Assembly: GCF_001429185.1 (NCBI RefSeq)
Contig: NZ_LMIW01000008.1
Span: 1 to 64,000, forward strand
DNA length: 64,000 nucleotides
Reading direction: 5' to 3'
Origin: Terrabacter sp. Root85
Lineage (GTDB): Bacteria > Actinomycetota > Actinomycetes > Actinomycetales > Dermatophilaceae
Part shown: one piece after another, positions 26,236 to 34,804 of the stretch
Layout: every line of letters begins with the position of its first letter
Numbering within the stretch: the first letter of the stretch is position 1
Made by a program: the position numbers and the translations under genes
The notes under the pieces: generated by a model
What the model saw: only the letters and a program-made list of their open reading frames with translations
Databases searched by the model: none
What the model was told of the DNA's origin: nothing

Positions 26236-27135
26236 ATGAAGGCCATCGTCATCGACCGGTTCGGCGGACCCGAGGAGCTGCACGAGGCGCAGCGGCCCGA
26301 CCCGCAGCCGGCCCCCGGTCAGGTGCGGGTCCGGGTCGAGGCCGTCGGGGTCAACCCCGCCGACGGCAAGGCCCGCAGCGGCCTCATGGCCTCGCCGGAC
26401 ACGACGTTCCCGCTCGTGCCCGGTCTCGAGGCGGCCGGTGTCGTCGACGCGCTGGGGGACGGCGTCACCGACGTCGCTGTGGGCGACCGGGTCGTCGGCT
26501 TCGCGGAGGGCGGTGCCTACGCCGAGCTCGCCGTGCTGAGCACGTATGCCGTCATGCCCGACGCGCTCGACGCCACCGTCGCGGTGTCGCTGCCCGTCGC
26601 GGGCGAGACGTCCCGACGCGTCCTGCGCTTCCTGGGCGTGCAGCCCGGCGAGACACTCCTCGTGCACGGGGCCAGCGGGGTGGTCGGCGAGGTCGCGACC
26701 CAGCTCGCCGTCGCGGGCGGTGCCACCGTCATCGGCACGGCCTCGGCCGCCAACCAGGAGCGTGTCGCGGCCCTCGGCGCCACGCCGACGACGTACGGCG
26801 ACGGCTGGCTCGACCGCGTGCGGGCCCTGGCGCCGAACGGGGTGGACGCCGTGCTCGACGCGAGCGGCGCCGGAGTGCTCGACCAGTCGGTCGAGCTGCT
26901 CGGAAGCCCCGACCGGCTCGTCACGATCGCCGACCCGGCCGCCTTCACCACGGGCATCACCTTCAGCGGCACGTCGCAGCGTTCGGCGCAGGAGCTCGCC
27001 GACCTCGTGGCCCAGCGGGCGTCCGGCGCCGTCACGACGACCATCTCGCGCGTGCTGCCGCTCGCCGAGGCGGCCGCGGCGCAGGCGCTGAGCGACAGCG
27101 GCCGCGCCGGCGGCAAGCTCGTGCTCGTCCCCTGA
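26236..27135 (+). CDS. NADPH:quinone oxidoreductase-like zinc-independent alcohol dehydrogenase
   Basis: The product is 299 aa of the medium-chain dehydrogenase/reductase superfamily. It has an N-terminal GroES-like domain (VNPADGKARSG, PLVPGLEAAGVVDALG) and a Rossmann domain with HGASGVVGEVATQLA. Structural and catalytic zinc cysteines are absent, as in the quinone-reductase branch. The ATG at 26236 follows CAGGAGG. It is convergent with the class V aminotransferase gene, 18 bp apart. The physiological substrate is unknown. Confidence 0.88.
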   Translation: MKAIVIDRFGGPEELHEAQRPDPQPAPGQVRVRVEAVGVNPADGKARSGLMASPDTTFPLVPGLEAAGVVDALGDGVTDVAVGDRVVGFAEGGAYAELAVLSTYAVMPDALDATVAVSLPVAGETSRRVLRFLGVQPGETLLVHGASGVVGEVATQLAVAGGATVIGTASAANQERVAALGATPTTYGDGWLDRVRALAPNGVDAVLDASGAGVLDQSVELLGSPDRLVTIADPAAFTTGITFSGTSQRSAQELADLVAQRASGAVTTTISRVLPLAEAAAAQALSDSGRAGGKLVLVP

Positions 27136-27153
27136 CCTTGCGCGCCCTCCGCC

Positions 27154-28854
27154 TCAGCGCGAGAGGCTGCGGACGGGCAGCTCGAACCACCTGAGGTGGT
27201 CGAAGTCGACGTTGACGTGCGCCTCGTCGCACCGCGCCGGCGTCGCAGCGGCGAGGACCGCACGCGCGTCGTCGAGGTGTCCGGCGAGTGCGTCCTCCCC
27301 AGCCCGCTCGAGCTGCGCCGGGTAGGTCAGGTGGCCCTGCTCGAAGCTCACCTGGTGCAGCCGTAGCGGGGGCTCGACAGGCCCGTCCTGGTGGCGCCAG
27401 AGCCCTGTCGCGGGCTCGAAGTCGTAGTCGCCGAGCAGTCGCCAGCCGTCGCGGGCCACGAGGCGGACGGCCTCGATGACGTAGTCGGCGACGACGTCGG
27501 AGATGAAGTAGTTGAAGTTGACCCGGACCCAGCCGGGCTTGATGCCCTCGCAGCCGCGCCCGATCTCGCGCTCGAACTCGTGCGAGCGCTCGAGGTCGAT
27601 GCCCAGGAGGTAGTGGCCGTAGGGCCCCGCGCACGAGCAGCCGCCGCGGGCCTGGATGCCGAAGAGGTCGTTGAGCACGGCGACGACGAAGTTGTGGTGG
27701 AGGTAGCGCTCGCCCTGCGCGTGGACGACGAAGGAGACGATCGACAGGCGCTCGGCCTCGAGGTTGCCGAGGATCTCGATGGCGGGCTCGTCGCGCCAGG
27801 CCGTGACCGCGCGCTGGAGGAAGTGGTCCTCGCGGGCGCGGATGGTCTCCACGCCGACGGCCTCCTTGAGCTTGAAGACGAGCCCGGCGCGGATGGCCTC
27901 GATGATGGCGGGCGTGCCGCCCTCCTCCCGGTGCGCGGGGTCGGTGAGGTAGTCGTGGGCGTCGGGGTTGACGTAGGCCACGGTCCCGCCGCCGGGCACG
28001 TCCGGCACCCGGTTGGTCATGAGTTCGCGGCGCACGACGAGGACGCCGGGCGTGCTCGGGCCACCGATGAACTTGTGCGGGCTGAGGAAGATGGCGTCCT
28101 TGTATGCCGTCGGGTCGGCGACGCCCCGGCCGCCCCGGCCGTACATCTCGATGTCGACGTACGGCGCGGCCGCGGCGTAGTCCCAGAACGCGAGCGCGCC
28201 GTGCGCGTGGAGCAGGGAGGAGATCGCGTCGGTGTCGGTGACGATGCCGGTGACGTTGCTCGCGGCCGAGAACGAGCCGATGAGCAGGGGCCGGTCGGCG
28301 TGCTCGACGAGACGCTCGCGGAGCACCTCGATGTCGACGTGCCCGTCGAGGTCCTGCGGGATGACGACGACGTCGGCGACGCACTCGCGCCACATCACCT
28401 CGTTGGAGTGGTGCTCGTAGGGCCCGATGAAGATGACGGGCCGCTGATCGGCGGGCACGAGATCGCCGGCGTGCCAACGGTCCTCGAAGTTCGACGGGAT
28501 GCGCAGGCCGAGGATGCCGACGAGCTTGTCGATGGCCCCGGTGCAGCCCGAGCCGGCGAAGACGACGACCGTCTCGTCGTCACCACCCACGGCGTCGCGG
28601 ATGGTGCGCCGGGCGTCCTCGCGCAGCCGCGTCGTCTGCAGCCCGGTGCCAGAGCTCTCGGTGTGGGTGTTGGCGTAGCGGGGGAGCACCTCGTCGCGGA
28701 TGAAGTCCTCGATGAAGGTCAGGCCGCGGCCCGACGCGGTGTAGTCCGCGTAGGTGACGCGGCGTGGGCCGTAGGGGCCGTGCATCACCTGGTCGTCGCC
28801 GATGACGCTCGCGCGGATCGTGGTCAGCAGGTCGTTCTCCGGGGCTCCAGCCAT
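27154..28854 (-). CDS. Class V aminotransferase (cysteine desulfurase-like PLP enzyme)
   Basis: The product is 566 aa, longer than SufS/CsdA (about 410). PLP lysine lies in FLSPHKFIGGPSTPG. YANTHTESSGTG near the N-terminus and VFAGSGCTGAIDKL form the cofactor phosphate region. A Cys pair GGCSCAGPYGHYLLG occupies the substrate-cysteine loop position. Fold type I PLP chemistry is secure; cysteine desulfurase activity is only a possibility. The final 100 residues are an unassigned extension. The start is taken at ATG 28854; ATG 28872 is also possible. An AT-rich promoter lies directly upstream. Confidence 0.82.
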   Translation of the reverse strand: MAGAPENDLLTTIRASVIGDDQVMHGPYGPRRVTYADYTASGRGLTFIEDFIRDEVLPRYANTHTESSGTGLQTTRLREDARRTIRDAVGGDDETVVVFAGSGCTGAIDKLVGILGLRIPSNFEDRWHAGDLVPADQRPVIFIGPYEHHSNEVMWRECVADVVVIPQDLDGHVDIEVLRERLVEHADRPLLIGSFSAASNVTGIVTDTDAISSLLHAHGALAFWDYAAAAPYVDIEMYGRGGRGVADPTAYKDAIFLSPHKFIGGPSTPGVLVVRRELMTNRVPDVPGGGTVAYVNPDAHDYLTDPAHREEGGTPAIIEAIRAGLVFKLKEAVGVETIRAREDHFLQRAVTAWRDEPAIEILGNLEAERLSIVSFVVHAQGERYLHHNFVVAVLNDLFGIQARGGCSCAGPYGHYLLGIDLERSHEFEREIGRGCEGIKPGWVRVNFNYFISDVVADYVIEAVRLVARDGWRLLGDYDFEPATGLWRHQDGPVEPPLRLHQVSFEQGHLTYPAQLERAGEDALAGHLDDARAVLAAATPARCDEAHVNVDFDHLRWFELPVRSLSR

Positions 28855-28902
28855 GCCCCAAGCATACCGCATGGTGATGCTAGCCAAGAAGAGCATAACT
28901 AT

Positions 28903-28930
28903 TAGTTACATGAGATGGAGAGCGCGTCAA
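28903..28930 (-). promoter_or_regulatory. Promoter of the class V aminotransferase gene
   Basis: Read on the minus strand, TTGACG (28930-28925), 16 bp, then TAACTA (28908-28903), inside one of the few clearly AT-rich patches of the window. Transcription would begin near 28896. Confidence 0.65.
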
Positions 28931-28938
28931 GGGTGCGG

Positions 28939-29277
28939 TTATGTGAGCGGCACGACGCACACGACCGTCCCGGTGCCGCCCTGCGACACGGCACTCGTGA
29001 ACGCGCGGGTCGAGCCGTGACCGGCGCAGATGCGGCGGACCGAGGAGTCGTCGGTGAACGCTTCTCGCTGCACGAAGACGACCCTGCCCAGAGCGGCCGG
29101 GTCCGAGCAGTCGACGGCCCGCACGTCTCGGGCCGGGTCCGCAGTGACGCACTGGCCCGTCGAGATGTCCTGGGCGGCATCGTCGGAGGTCACGGCGCGG
29201 AAGACCAGAAAGGCCAGGACCGCAAGCAGTATCGGGCCGAAGCGCCGGAGGCTCGAGGCGTGTGCAGGCTTCGGCAT
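28939..29277 (-). CDS. Small membrane-anchored, cysteine-bearing exported protein (LppU/SCO3897-like)
   Basis: The product is 112 aa from ATG 29277. A short basic N-terminus (ASSLRRFG) precedes one hydrophobic segment, PILLAVLAFLVFRAV. The outer domain has four cysteines in the pattern GQCV...VDCSDPAA...RICAG...VVCVV, compatible with two disulfides. This resembles the LppU/SCO3897 family of small actinobacterial exported proteins, whose function is unknown. It is upstream of and divergent from the M16 peptidase pair. An in-frame extension toward 29388 looks non-coding. Confidence 0.6.
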   Translation of the reverse strand: MPKPAHASSLRRFGPILLAVLAFLVFRAVTSDDAAQDISTGQCVTADPARDVRAVDCSDPAALGRVVFVQREAFTDDSSVRRICAGHGSTRAFTSAVSQGGTGTVVCVVPLT

Positions 29278-29428
29278 GGAGCCGTCCTGTGGCGAGTCGG
29301 TCAACGTGAGGACTCCAGTCGTGGCGGGGTGGTGGCGGGAGGTGCCCCCGCATTCTGCACGTACTCGACGCCCAGGTGTTGCGTTCACGACTCGTCACCT
29401 CCCGCGCTCCGTCGCATAGGGTCGATCC

Positions 29429-30763
29429 GTGACAGCGATCTCCTATCCGCTCGCGGAGCACACGCTCGCCAACGGCCTGCGCGTCATCGTCAGCGAGGAC
29501 CACACGGTGCCCAACGTCGCGGTGAACCTGTGGGTCGGCGTCGGCTCCCGCCACGAGACCCCTGGACGCACCGGCTTCGCCCACCTCTTCGAGCACCTGA
29601 TGTTCCAGGGCAGCCGCGACGTCGCGTCGGGCGAGCACTTCTCGGCCCTCATGGACGAGGGTGCCCGGCTCAACGCCACGACGTGGTTCGACCGCACGAA
29701 CTACTTCGAGACGGTGCCGACCGGTGCACTCGAGCTCGCGCTGTGGCTCGAGGCCGACCGGCACGGCCACCTCCTCGACGCCGTGACGCAGGAGAACCTC
29801 GACAACCAGCGCGACGTCGTCAAGGAGGAGAAGCGCCAGCGCTACGACAACGTGCCCTACGGCTCGGCGCTCATCGACATCTACGCGACCGCGTTCCCCG
29901 AGGACCACCCCTACCACCACCCGACGATCGGGTCGATGGAAGACCTCGACGCCGCGACGCTCGAGGACGTCCACGCCTTCTTCCGCGCGCACTACGGGCC
30001 GAACAACACCGTCCTCACCCTCGTCGGCGACGTGACCCCGGAGGAGGGCTTCGCCGCTGCCGAGACGTACTTCGGCGGCCTCCCGGCCATCGAGCTGCAC
30101 CCGCGGGAGCGGCACGCGCAGCTGCCACCGCTCTCCGAGCCGGTCCGGCTCGACCGCGTCGGTGACGTCCCCAACGACCGGATCTACGTCTCCTTCCGGC
30201 TCCCCGTCGACACGACCCCCGACTACCTCGCCTGCCAGGTCGCCGTCGACGTGCTCGGCGGCCTGGCGAGCTCTCGGCTCGTGCGCCGTCTCGTCCGCAC
30301 CGACGAGACCGCCGTGGCCGTGGGCGGCTGGACGATGGGACTCGTCGACGGCGTCGGCCTCGGCACCATCACCGTGGACGTGTCCGCAGGCGCCGACGTC
30401 GAGAAGGTCGAGGCCGCGGTGTGCGAGGAGATCGGCCGCTTCATCGACGAGGGGCCGGATGCCGCCGAGCTCGAGTCGGTCATCGCCGACACCGAACGCT
30501 CGTGGCTGAGCGCGCTCGCGAGCATCGAGGAGCGCGCCGACCACATCAGCCACCACGCGCTGCTCACGGGCGACCCGGCATACGTCAACACCTTCGTCGA
30601 GCGCATCCGCGCGGTGACCGCAGAGCAGGCCCGCGCCGCCGCGGCGGCGTGGCTCGACCCCGCGTCGCGGGCGGTCGTGCGCTACCTCGCCGAGACGAGC
30701 AAGGACGCTGACCAGCCCGACGACACCGACCGCACCGACAAGGACTCGGAGGAGGCCGCATGA
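29429..30763 (+). CDS. M16 family metallopeptidase, catalytic subunit
   Basis: The product is 444 aa. The inverted zinc motif HxxEH is intact as HLFEH (His52, Glu55, His56) within GRTGFAHLFEHLMFQG. The further Glu ligand is expected in the helix ENLDNQRDVVKEEKRQ. This is the catalytic subunit of a bacterial processing-peptidase-like heterodimer. The stop overlaps the start of the second M16 gene as ATGA. GTG 29429 is the likely start. Confidence 0.92.
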   Translation: MTAISYPLAEHTLANGLRVIVSEDHTVPNVAVNLWVGVGSRHETPGRTGFAHLFEHLMFQGSRDVASGEHFSALMDEGARLNATTWFDRTNYFETVPTGALELALWLEADRHGHLLDAVTQENLDNQRDVVKEEKRQRYDNVPYGSALIDIYATAFPEDHPYHHPTIGSMEDLDAATLEDVHAFFRAHYGPNNTVLTLVGDVTPEEGFAAAETYFGGLPAIELHPRERHAQLPPLSEPVRLDRVGDVPNDRIYVSFRLPVDTTPDYLACQVAVDVLGGLASSRLVRRLVRTDETAVAVGGWTMGLVDGVGLGTITVDVSAGADVEKVEAAVCEEIGRFIDEGPDAAELESVIADTERSWLSALASIEERADHISHHALLTGDPAYVNTFVERIRAVTAEQARAAAAAWLDPASRAVVRYLAETSKDADQPDDTDRTDKDSEEAA

Positions 30764-32148
30764 CCGCCGTCGCCCGCCCCGTCGTCGCACCGCCCGGGCC
30801 GTGGGACTTTCCCGAGGGCAGCGCCCACGACCTGCCCAACGGCCTGCGCCTGCTCACCTACGACGTCCCCGGCCAGTACGTCGTCTCGGTGCGCCTCGGC
30901 CTGCCCGTGTCGCTCCGGGACGAGCCGCGCGAGCGCGAGGGGGTGGCCTCGATCATGTCCCGCACCCTCGACGAGGGCACCGACGAGCACACGGCCGAGG
31001 AGTTCGCCCGGCTGCTCGAGCGCAAGGGTGTCAGCTTCGGCGCGGGGATGGCGGACGCCGGTCTCTCCCTCGACCTCGACGTCGTCAAGGGCAACCTCGA
31101 GCCCGCGCTCGACCTGCTCCGGCAGATCCTCACCGAGCCGGCCTTCCCGCAGACCGAGGTCGCCCGCCAGGTGCGCACCCGTCTGGCCGAGATCGAGCAG
31201 GAGCGCTCGGTCGCCGCGCACCGCGCCGGGCTCGAGTTCGTCCGCACGTTCTACGGCTCCGACGACCGCTCGTCCCGGCCCACGGGCGGCACGCGCGAGA
31301 CCGTCTCGTCGATCACGCGAGACGACGTCGTGGACTTCCACGCGGAGCACGTCGTCGCCGCCGGCGGCACGGTGGTCGTCGCCGGGGACCTCGACGGGCT
31401 CGACGTGCCGGCCCTCGTCGAGGCCGCCCTCGGTGGGTGGGCCCACGGTCCGCGGGACCGGGAGCGCTACCTCCAGCACGCCGCCGTCCTCGCGCCCGAC
31501 CGCGGTCGCATCGTCCTCGTGTCCCGCCCGGGCTCGGTGCAGACCGAGTTCGTCATCGGGGCGCCAGGACCCGACCGCTCCGTCGAGGGTGGGTGGGCGC
31601 CCTACCCGGTGCTCGGCTTCGTCCTGGGAGGCTCTCCGAACGCCCGCATCGACGCCGTCCTGCGCGAGGAGAAGGGCTACACCTACGGCATCCGGTCGAG
31701 CTTCCGCCCGCGGCGTCGCGGCGGTGTGTTCCTCACGTCCGGCTCCGTGCGCGCCGACTCGACCGCGGAATCTCTGAGGCTCCTCGTCGAGATCCTCGAG
31801 AGCGGCCGGGACGGGTTCAGCGACAAGGAGATCCGCTCCGGTGTCGACTTCATCTCCAAGACCGCGCCGGGTCGCTACGCCACCGCTGACTCCATCGCCG
31901 ACGAGGCGGTGGGCATGGCTCTCGACGGTCGCACCACGGCGTTCACGACCGACAACCTCCGCGACCTCGCAACCGTCGACCGCAGCCGGGTCGAGGCGGC
32001 CTACGCCCGCTTCGCCGGAGGAGCCGGCATCGGCAGCGGCGAACCCGGAGCCGGGTGGACGATCGTCGTCGTCGGCGACGCCGCGGCCCACCTGCCAACC
32101 ATCGAGGCCCTCGGCCTCGGCGACGTCACCGTCGTCACCGACGCCTGA
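30760..32148 (+). CDS. M16 family peptidase homologue, non-catalytic partner subunit
   Basis: The product is 462 aa, with M16 fold throughout, but the zinc site is absent: the helix equivalent to HLFEH reads GVASIMSRTLDEG. The C-terminal Arg/Tyr pair region is preserved as EEKGYTYGIRSSFRP, which in M16B heterodimers completes the active site of the partner. ATG 30760 overlaps the upstream stop and has GGAGG in front, so the two subunits are made from one message in equal amounts. A bidirectional terminator follows. Confidence 0.92.
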   Translation: MTAVARPVVAPPGPWDFPEGSAHDLPNGLRLLTYDVPGQYVVSVRLGLPVSLRDEPREREGVASIMSRTLDEGTDEHTAEEFARLLERKGVSFGAGMADAGLSLDLDVVKGNLEPALDLLRQILTEPAFPQTEVARQVRTRLAEIEQERSVAAHRAGLEFVRTFYGSDDRSSRPTGGTRETVSSITRDDVVDFHAEHVVAAGGTVVVAGDLDGLDVPALVEAALGGWAHGPRDRERYLQHAAVLAPDRGRIVLVSRPGSVQTEFVIGAPGPDRSVEGGWAPYPVLGFVLGGSPNARIDAVLREEKGYTYGIRSSFRPRRRGGVFLTSGSVRADSTAESLRLLVEILESGRDGFSDKEIRSGVDFISKTAPGRYATADSIADEAVGMALDGRTTAFTTDNLRDLATVDRSRVEAAYARFAGGAGIGSGEPGAGWTIVVVGDAAAHLPTIEALGLGDVTVVTDA

Positions 32149-32168
32149 CCCCGGAACGACCTCGCGGT

Positions 32169-32210
32169 CGAGGTGATGCCGACACCCGGGTGCGTCTCGG
32201 CATCACCTCG
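32169..32210. terminator. Bidirectional terminator between M16 and GNAT genes
   Basis: Arms CGAGGTGATGCCGA and TCGGCATCACCTCG (14 bp, perfect) lie between convergent genes. The right arm overlaps the stop codon of the minus-strand acetyltransferase gene. Confidence 0.85.
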
Positions 32211-32829
32211 AATCGGGGGAGTGCGTGTCGGTCGGCTGGAGCGGGCGCTCCATGACGTAGTCGTCCTCGTACACACCGCCGACGAGGAAGCGCTTGGTGC
32301 CGACTCGGTCGAAGCCGCTCTTGCCGTAGAAGCGCTGGGCGCGCTCGTTCTGCTGGTTGACGCCCAGCCACACACCGGCGGCGCCGGAGTCGCGTGCCCA
32401 GTCCAGGGCCCGGCTCATGAGCAGCGCCGCAGCGCCCGTGCCATGAGCCTGCGGCAGGACGTAGATCTTGGACAGCTCGACGGTCGGGCGGAGCCGGATC
32501 GCGGCGCTGACGTCCTCGTCCCGTGGGTCGCCGGCGACGAGCATCGCGTACCCCAGTGCGGTCCCGTCGCGCTCGGCCAGGAGGACGTGGCGGTGGGCGT
32601 CGGTGACGTAGTCGGTGAAGCGGGCGGGGGAGAGGACCTCCTCGACGAACGCCTCGACACGGTCACGCGTCATCGACGGCGGACACGCGAGCACGAACGT
32701 CGCTGCGGCGACCTCGGCCAGCGCTGGCACGTCAGCCTCGCGGGCAGGGCGGACCGATGCGACGGGGACCGCCGGGGCGGGTACCGCGGAGTCGGAGGAG
32801 TCGGCGGGGTCGGGGGAGTCGGTGCTCAT
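32203..32829 (-). CDS. GNAT family N-acetyltransferase
   Basis: The product is 208 aa. The first 25 residues are a Ser/Asp/Pro/Ala-rich tail. The GNAT core follows: VRPAREADVPALAEVAAATF (start of fold), GYAMLVAGDP, VELSKIYVLPQAHGTGAAALLMSRAL (acetyl-CoA loop Q/RxxGxG/A in a divergent form) and WLGVNQQNERAQRFYGKSGF. The substrate is unknown; the overall pattern resembles small-molecule or amine acetyltransferases. It is followed by hisN on the same strand upstream, 71 bp away across a triplicated 14-bp repeat. Confidence 0.87.
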   Translation of the reverse strand: MSTDSPDPADSSDSAVPAPAVPVASVRPAREADVPALAEVAAATFVLACPPSMTRDRVEAFVEEVLSPARFTDYVTDAHRHVLLAERDGTALGYAMLVAGDPRDEDVSAAIRLRPTVELSKIYVLPQAHGTGAAALLMSRALDWARDSGAAGVWLGVNQQNERAQRFYGKSGFDRVGTKRFLVGGVYEDDYVMERPLQPTDTHSPDSR

Positions 32830-32842
32830 GCCGAAAGGCTAT

Positions 32843-32884
32843 GCCGCCCAGTGCATCCCGCCCAGTGCATACCGCCCAGTGCAC
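32843..32884. repeat. Triplicated 14-bp repeat (GCCGCCCAGTGCAT)
   Basis: Three direct copies, at 32843-32856, 32857-32870 and 32871-32884, differ only at the first base and the last base. They fill most of the gap between the GNAT start and the hisN stop. The period is 14 bp, so the array is unlikely to be coding. Confidence 0.85.
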
Positions 32885-32900
32885 CCCGACCACCGCGGCC

Positions 32901-33692
32901 TCAGGCGGGCGTGGTGCCGATGCGCGAGAGCACCTCGTCGTGCAGCAGGCCGTTGGTCGCGAGCGCGTTGCCGCTCCAACAGCCGTCCTTGCCGTCGAGT
33001 CCGGTGAACCGCCCACCGGCCTCCTGCACGATCGCGACGAGCGCGGCCATGTCGTGGACGGCGAGCTCGGGCTCGGCCGCGATGTCGGCGGCCCCCTCGG
33101 CCACGAGCATGTAGGACCAGAAGTCGCCGTAGGCACGGGTCCGCCAGCAGTCGTCCATGAGGTCGAGGAAGTCGTCACGCCGCCCGCGCACCCGCCAGCC
33201 GGCGAGCGACGAGTACGACAGCGACGCGTCGCCGAGCCGTCCGACCTGGGACACCGAGATGCGCTTGGCCGACGACAGGGAGCGGCCGCTCCAGGCGCCT
33301 GAGCCGGTCGCGGCCCACCAGCGACGCTGCAGGGCCGGCGCGGCGACGAGGCCCAGCACCGGGACGTTGTCGACGACGAGGCCGATGAGCGTGGCCCACA
33401 CGGGCACGCCGCGGACGAAGTTCTTCGTGCCGTCGATGGGGTCGATGATCCACCGCCGCGGACCGTGCCCGGTCGTGTCGAACTCCTCGCCCTCCACGGC
33501 GTCACGCGGGCGGGTGCGCTTGAGCTGCAGCCGGACGAGCTCCTCGGCGGCCCGGTCGGCGTCGGTGACGGGCGTGAGGTCCGGCTTGCTCTCGACGACG
33601 AGGTCGGCGGCACGGAAGCGTGCCATCGTCACCCTCTCGACGGCATCCGCGAGGACATGGGCCAGACGAAGGTCGTCGTCGTAGGAGGTCAC
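32901..33692 (-). CDS. hisN: Histidinol-phosphatase, inositol monophosphatase family
   Basis: The product is 263 aa. Metal-binding motifs of the inositol monophosphatase superfamily are clear: VEGEEF, WIIDPIDGTKNFVRGVP and, near the C-terminus, AEPELAVHDMAALVAIVQEAGG. Actinobacterial members with this length, lying next to aroA/rsgA, are usually the histidinol-phosphatase HisN of histidine biosynthesis. An inositol or other sugar monophosphatase role cannot be excluded. It follows rsgA with a 65-bp gap and may belong to the aroA-rsgA-hisN transcript. Confidence 0.85.
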   Translation of the reverse strand: MTSYDDDLRLAHVLADAVERVTMARFRAADLVVESKPDLTPVTDADRAAEELVRLQLKRTRPRDAVEGEEFDTTGHGPRRWIIDPIDGTKNFVRGVPVWATLIGLVVDNVPVLGLVAAPALQRRWWAATGSGAWSGRSLSSAKRISVSQVGRLGDASLSYSSLAGWRVRGRRDDFLDLMDDCWRTRAYGDFWSYMLVAEGAADIAAEPELAVHDMAALVAIVQEAGGRFTGLDGKDGCWSGNALATNGLLHDEVLSRIGTTPA

Positions 33693-33757
33693 CGGCTCAA
33701 CCTAGCGGCATCGGTCCGAGCAGTGGCGCTGAGCCCGGCGACGAAGGTCGCTGCGGC

Positions 33758-34804
33758 TCAGTGCTCCTCGGTCGTGCTCCGGCTGCTGAGCAGGCGACGC
33801 AGCGACTCGAGACGTGACGCGCCGGCCGGTCCGGCGTGACCGTCGGCCACCCAGGCGTCGAGCGCGCACTCCTCCTCGTCGTGCGTGCAGCCGCGGGGGC
33901 AGTTGTCGGTGCCCTCGGCGAGGTCGGGGAAGTGGTCGATGATGTGGTCGACGTCGATGTGGGCGAGTCCGAACGACCGGATGCCCGGCGTGTCGATGAC
34001 CCAGCCGTCGTCGGAGCCGTCGGCACCGTGCAGCCGCAGTGCCACGGCGTTCGTCGAGGTGTGGCGCCCGCGGCCGGTCGTGTCGTTGACGACGCCGGTG
34101 GCGCGCAGGGCGCCGGGGACGAGGCCGTTGACGAGAGTGCTCTTGCCGACGCCGGAGTGCCCGACGAGGACGGAGACCTTGCCGGAGAGCCTGGCGCGGA
34201 GGTCCTCGAGGCCGGAGAAGTCGCCGTACTTCCACGACGTCACGACGTGCTCGACCTCGAGCGGCGTGTAGTGCGCGAGGAAGTCGCTCGGGTCGACGAG
34301 ATCGGCCTTCGTCAGCGCGAGCAGCGGCTCGAGGTCCGCGTCGTAGGCCGCGACGAGGCAGCGGTCGACCATGCGCGGCCGCGGCTCGGGGTCGGCCAGG
34401 GCCGTCACGATGACGAGCTGGTCGGCGTTGGCCACGATGATCCGCTCGTAGGGGTCCGTGTCGTCGGCCGTGCGTCGCAGCACCGACCGACGCTCCTCGA
34501 TGCGCACGATGCGGGCGAGCGCGTCCGGACCGCCAGCCAGGTCGCCGACGAGGGCGACGTCGTCACCGACGACGACCCTCGTGCGGCCGATCTCACGGGC
34601 CTTCATGGCCGTGACGACGCGTTCGGGCTCCTTCTTGCCGAGCGAACCCTTGGGGATGAGGCACGTGTAGCGGCCACGGTCGACGCCGATGACCATGGCG
34701 ACGACGGCGTCCGCGTGGGCGGGCCGCTCCTTCGTGCGGGGCCGGGACCCCTTGCGACTGGGGCGGACCCGGATGTCTCCCTCGTCGAGGTCCCGCCAGC
34801 TCAT
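33758..34804 (-). CDS. rsgA: Ribosome small-subunit-dependent GTPase RsgA
   Basis: This 348-aa circularly permuted GTPase has an OB-fold N-terminal domain, TKADL (G4) before the P-loop GHSGVGKST (G1), and [10 protein letters not shown] (G3). A C-terminal zinc motif [14 protein letters not shown] follows. RsgA checks maturation of the 30S subunit. Its ATG (34804) overlaps the aroA stop as ATGA. The aroA-rsgA pair is conserved in actinobacteria, linking aromatic amino-acid synthesis to ribosome assembly only by operon structure. Confidence 0.94.
   Translation of the reverse strand: MSWRDLDEGDIRVRPSRKGSRPRTKERPAHADAVVAMVIGVDRGRYTCLIPKGSLGKKEPERVVTAMKAREIGRTRVVVGDDVALVGDLAGGPDALARIVRIEERRSVLRRTADDTDPYERIIVANADQLVIVTALADPEPRPRMVDRCLVAAYDADLEPLLALTKADLVDPSDFLAHYTPLEVEHVVTSWKYGDFSGLEDLRARLSGKVSVLVGHSGVGKSTLVNGLVPGALRATGVVNDTTGRGRHTSTNAVALRLHGADGSDDGWVIDTPGIRSFGLAHIDVDHIIDHFPDLAEGTDNCPRGCTHDEEECALDAWVADGHAGPAGASRLESLRRLLSSRSTTEEH

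Noticed and set aside
28902-29400. Plus-strand gene opposite the small exported protein
   Set aside because: The plus-strand frame (from 28915) has no start context and reads as an Arg/His-rich shadow.
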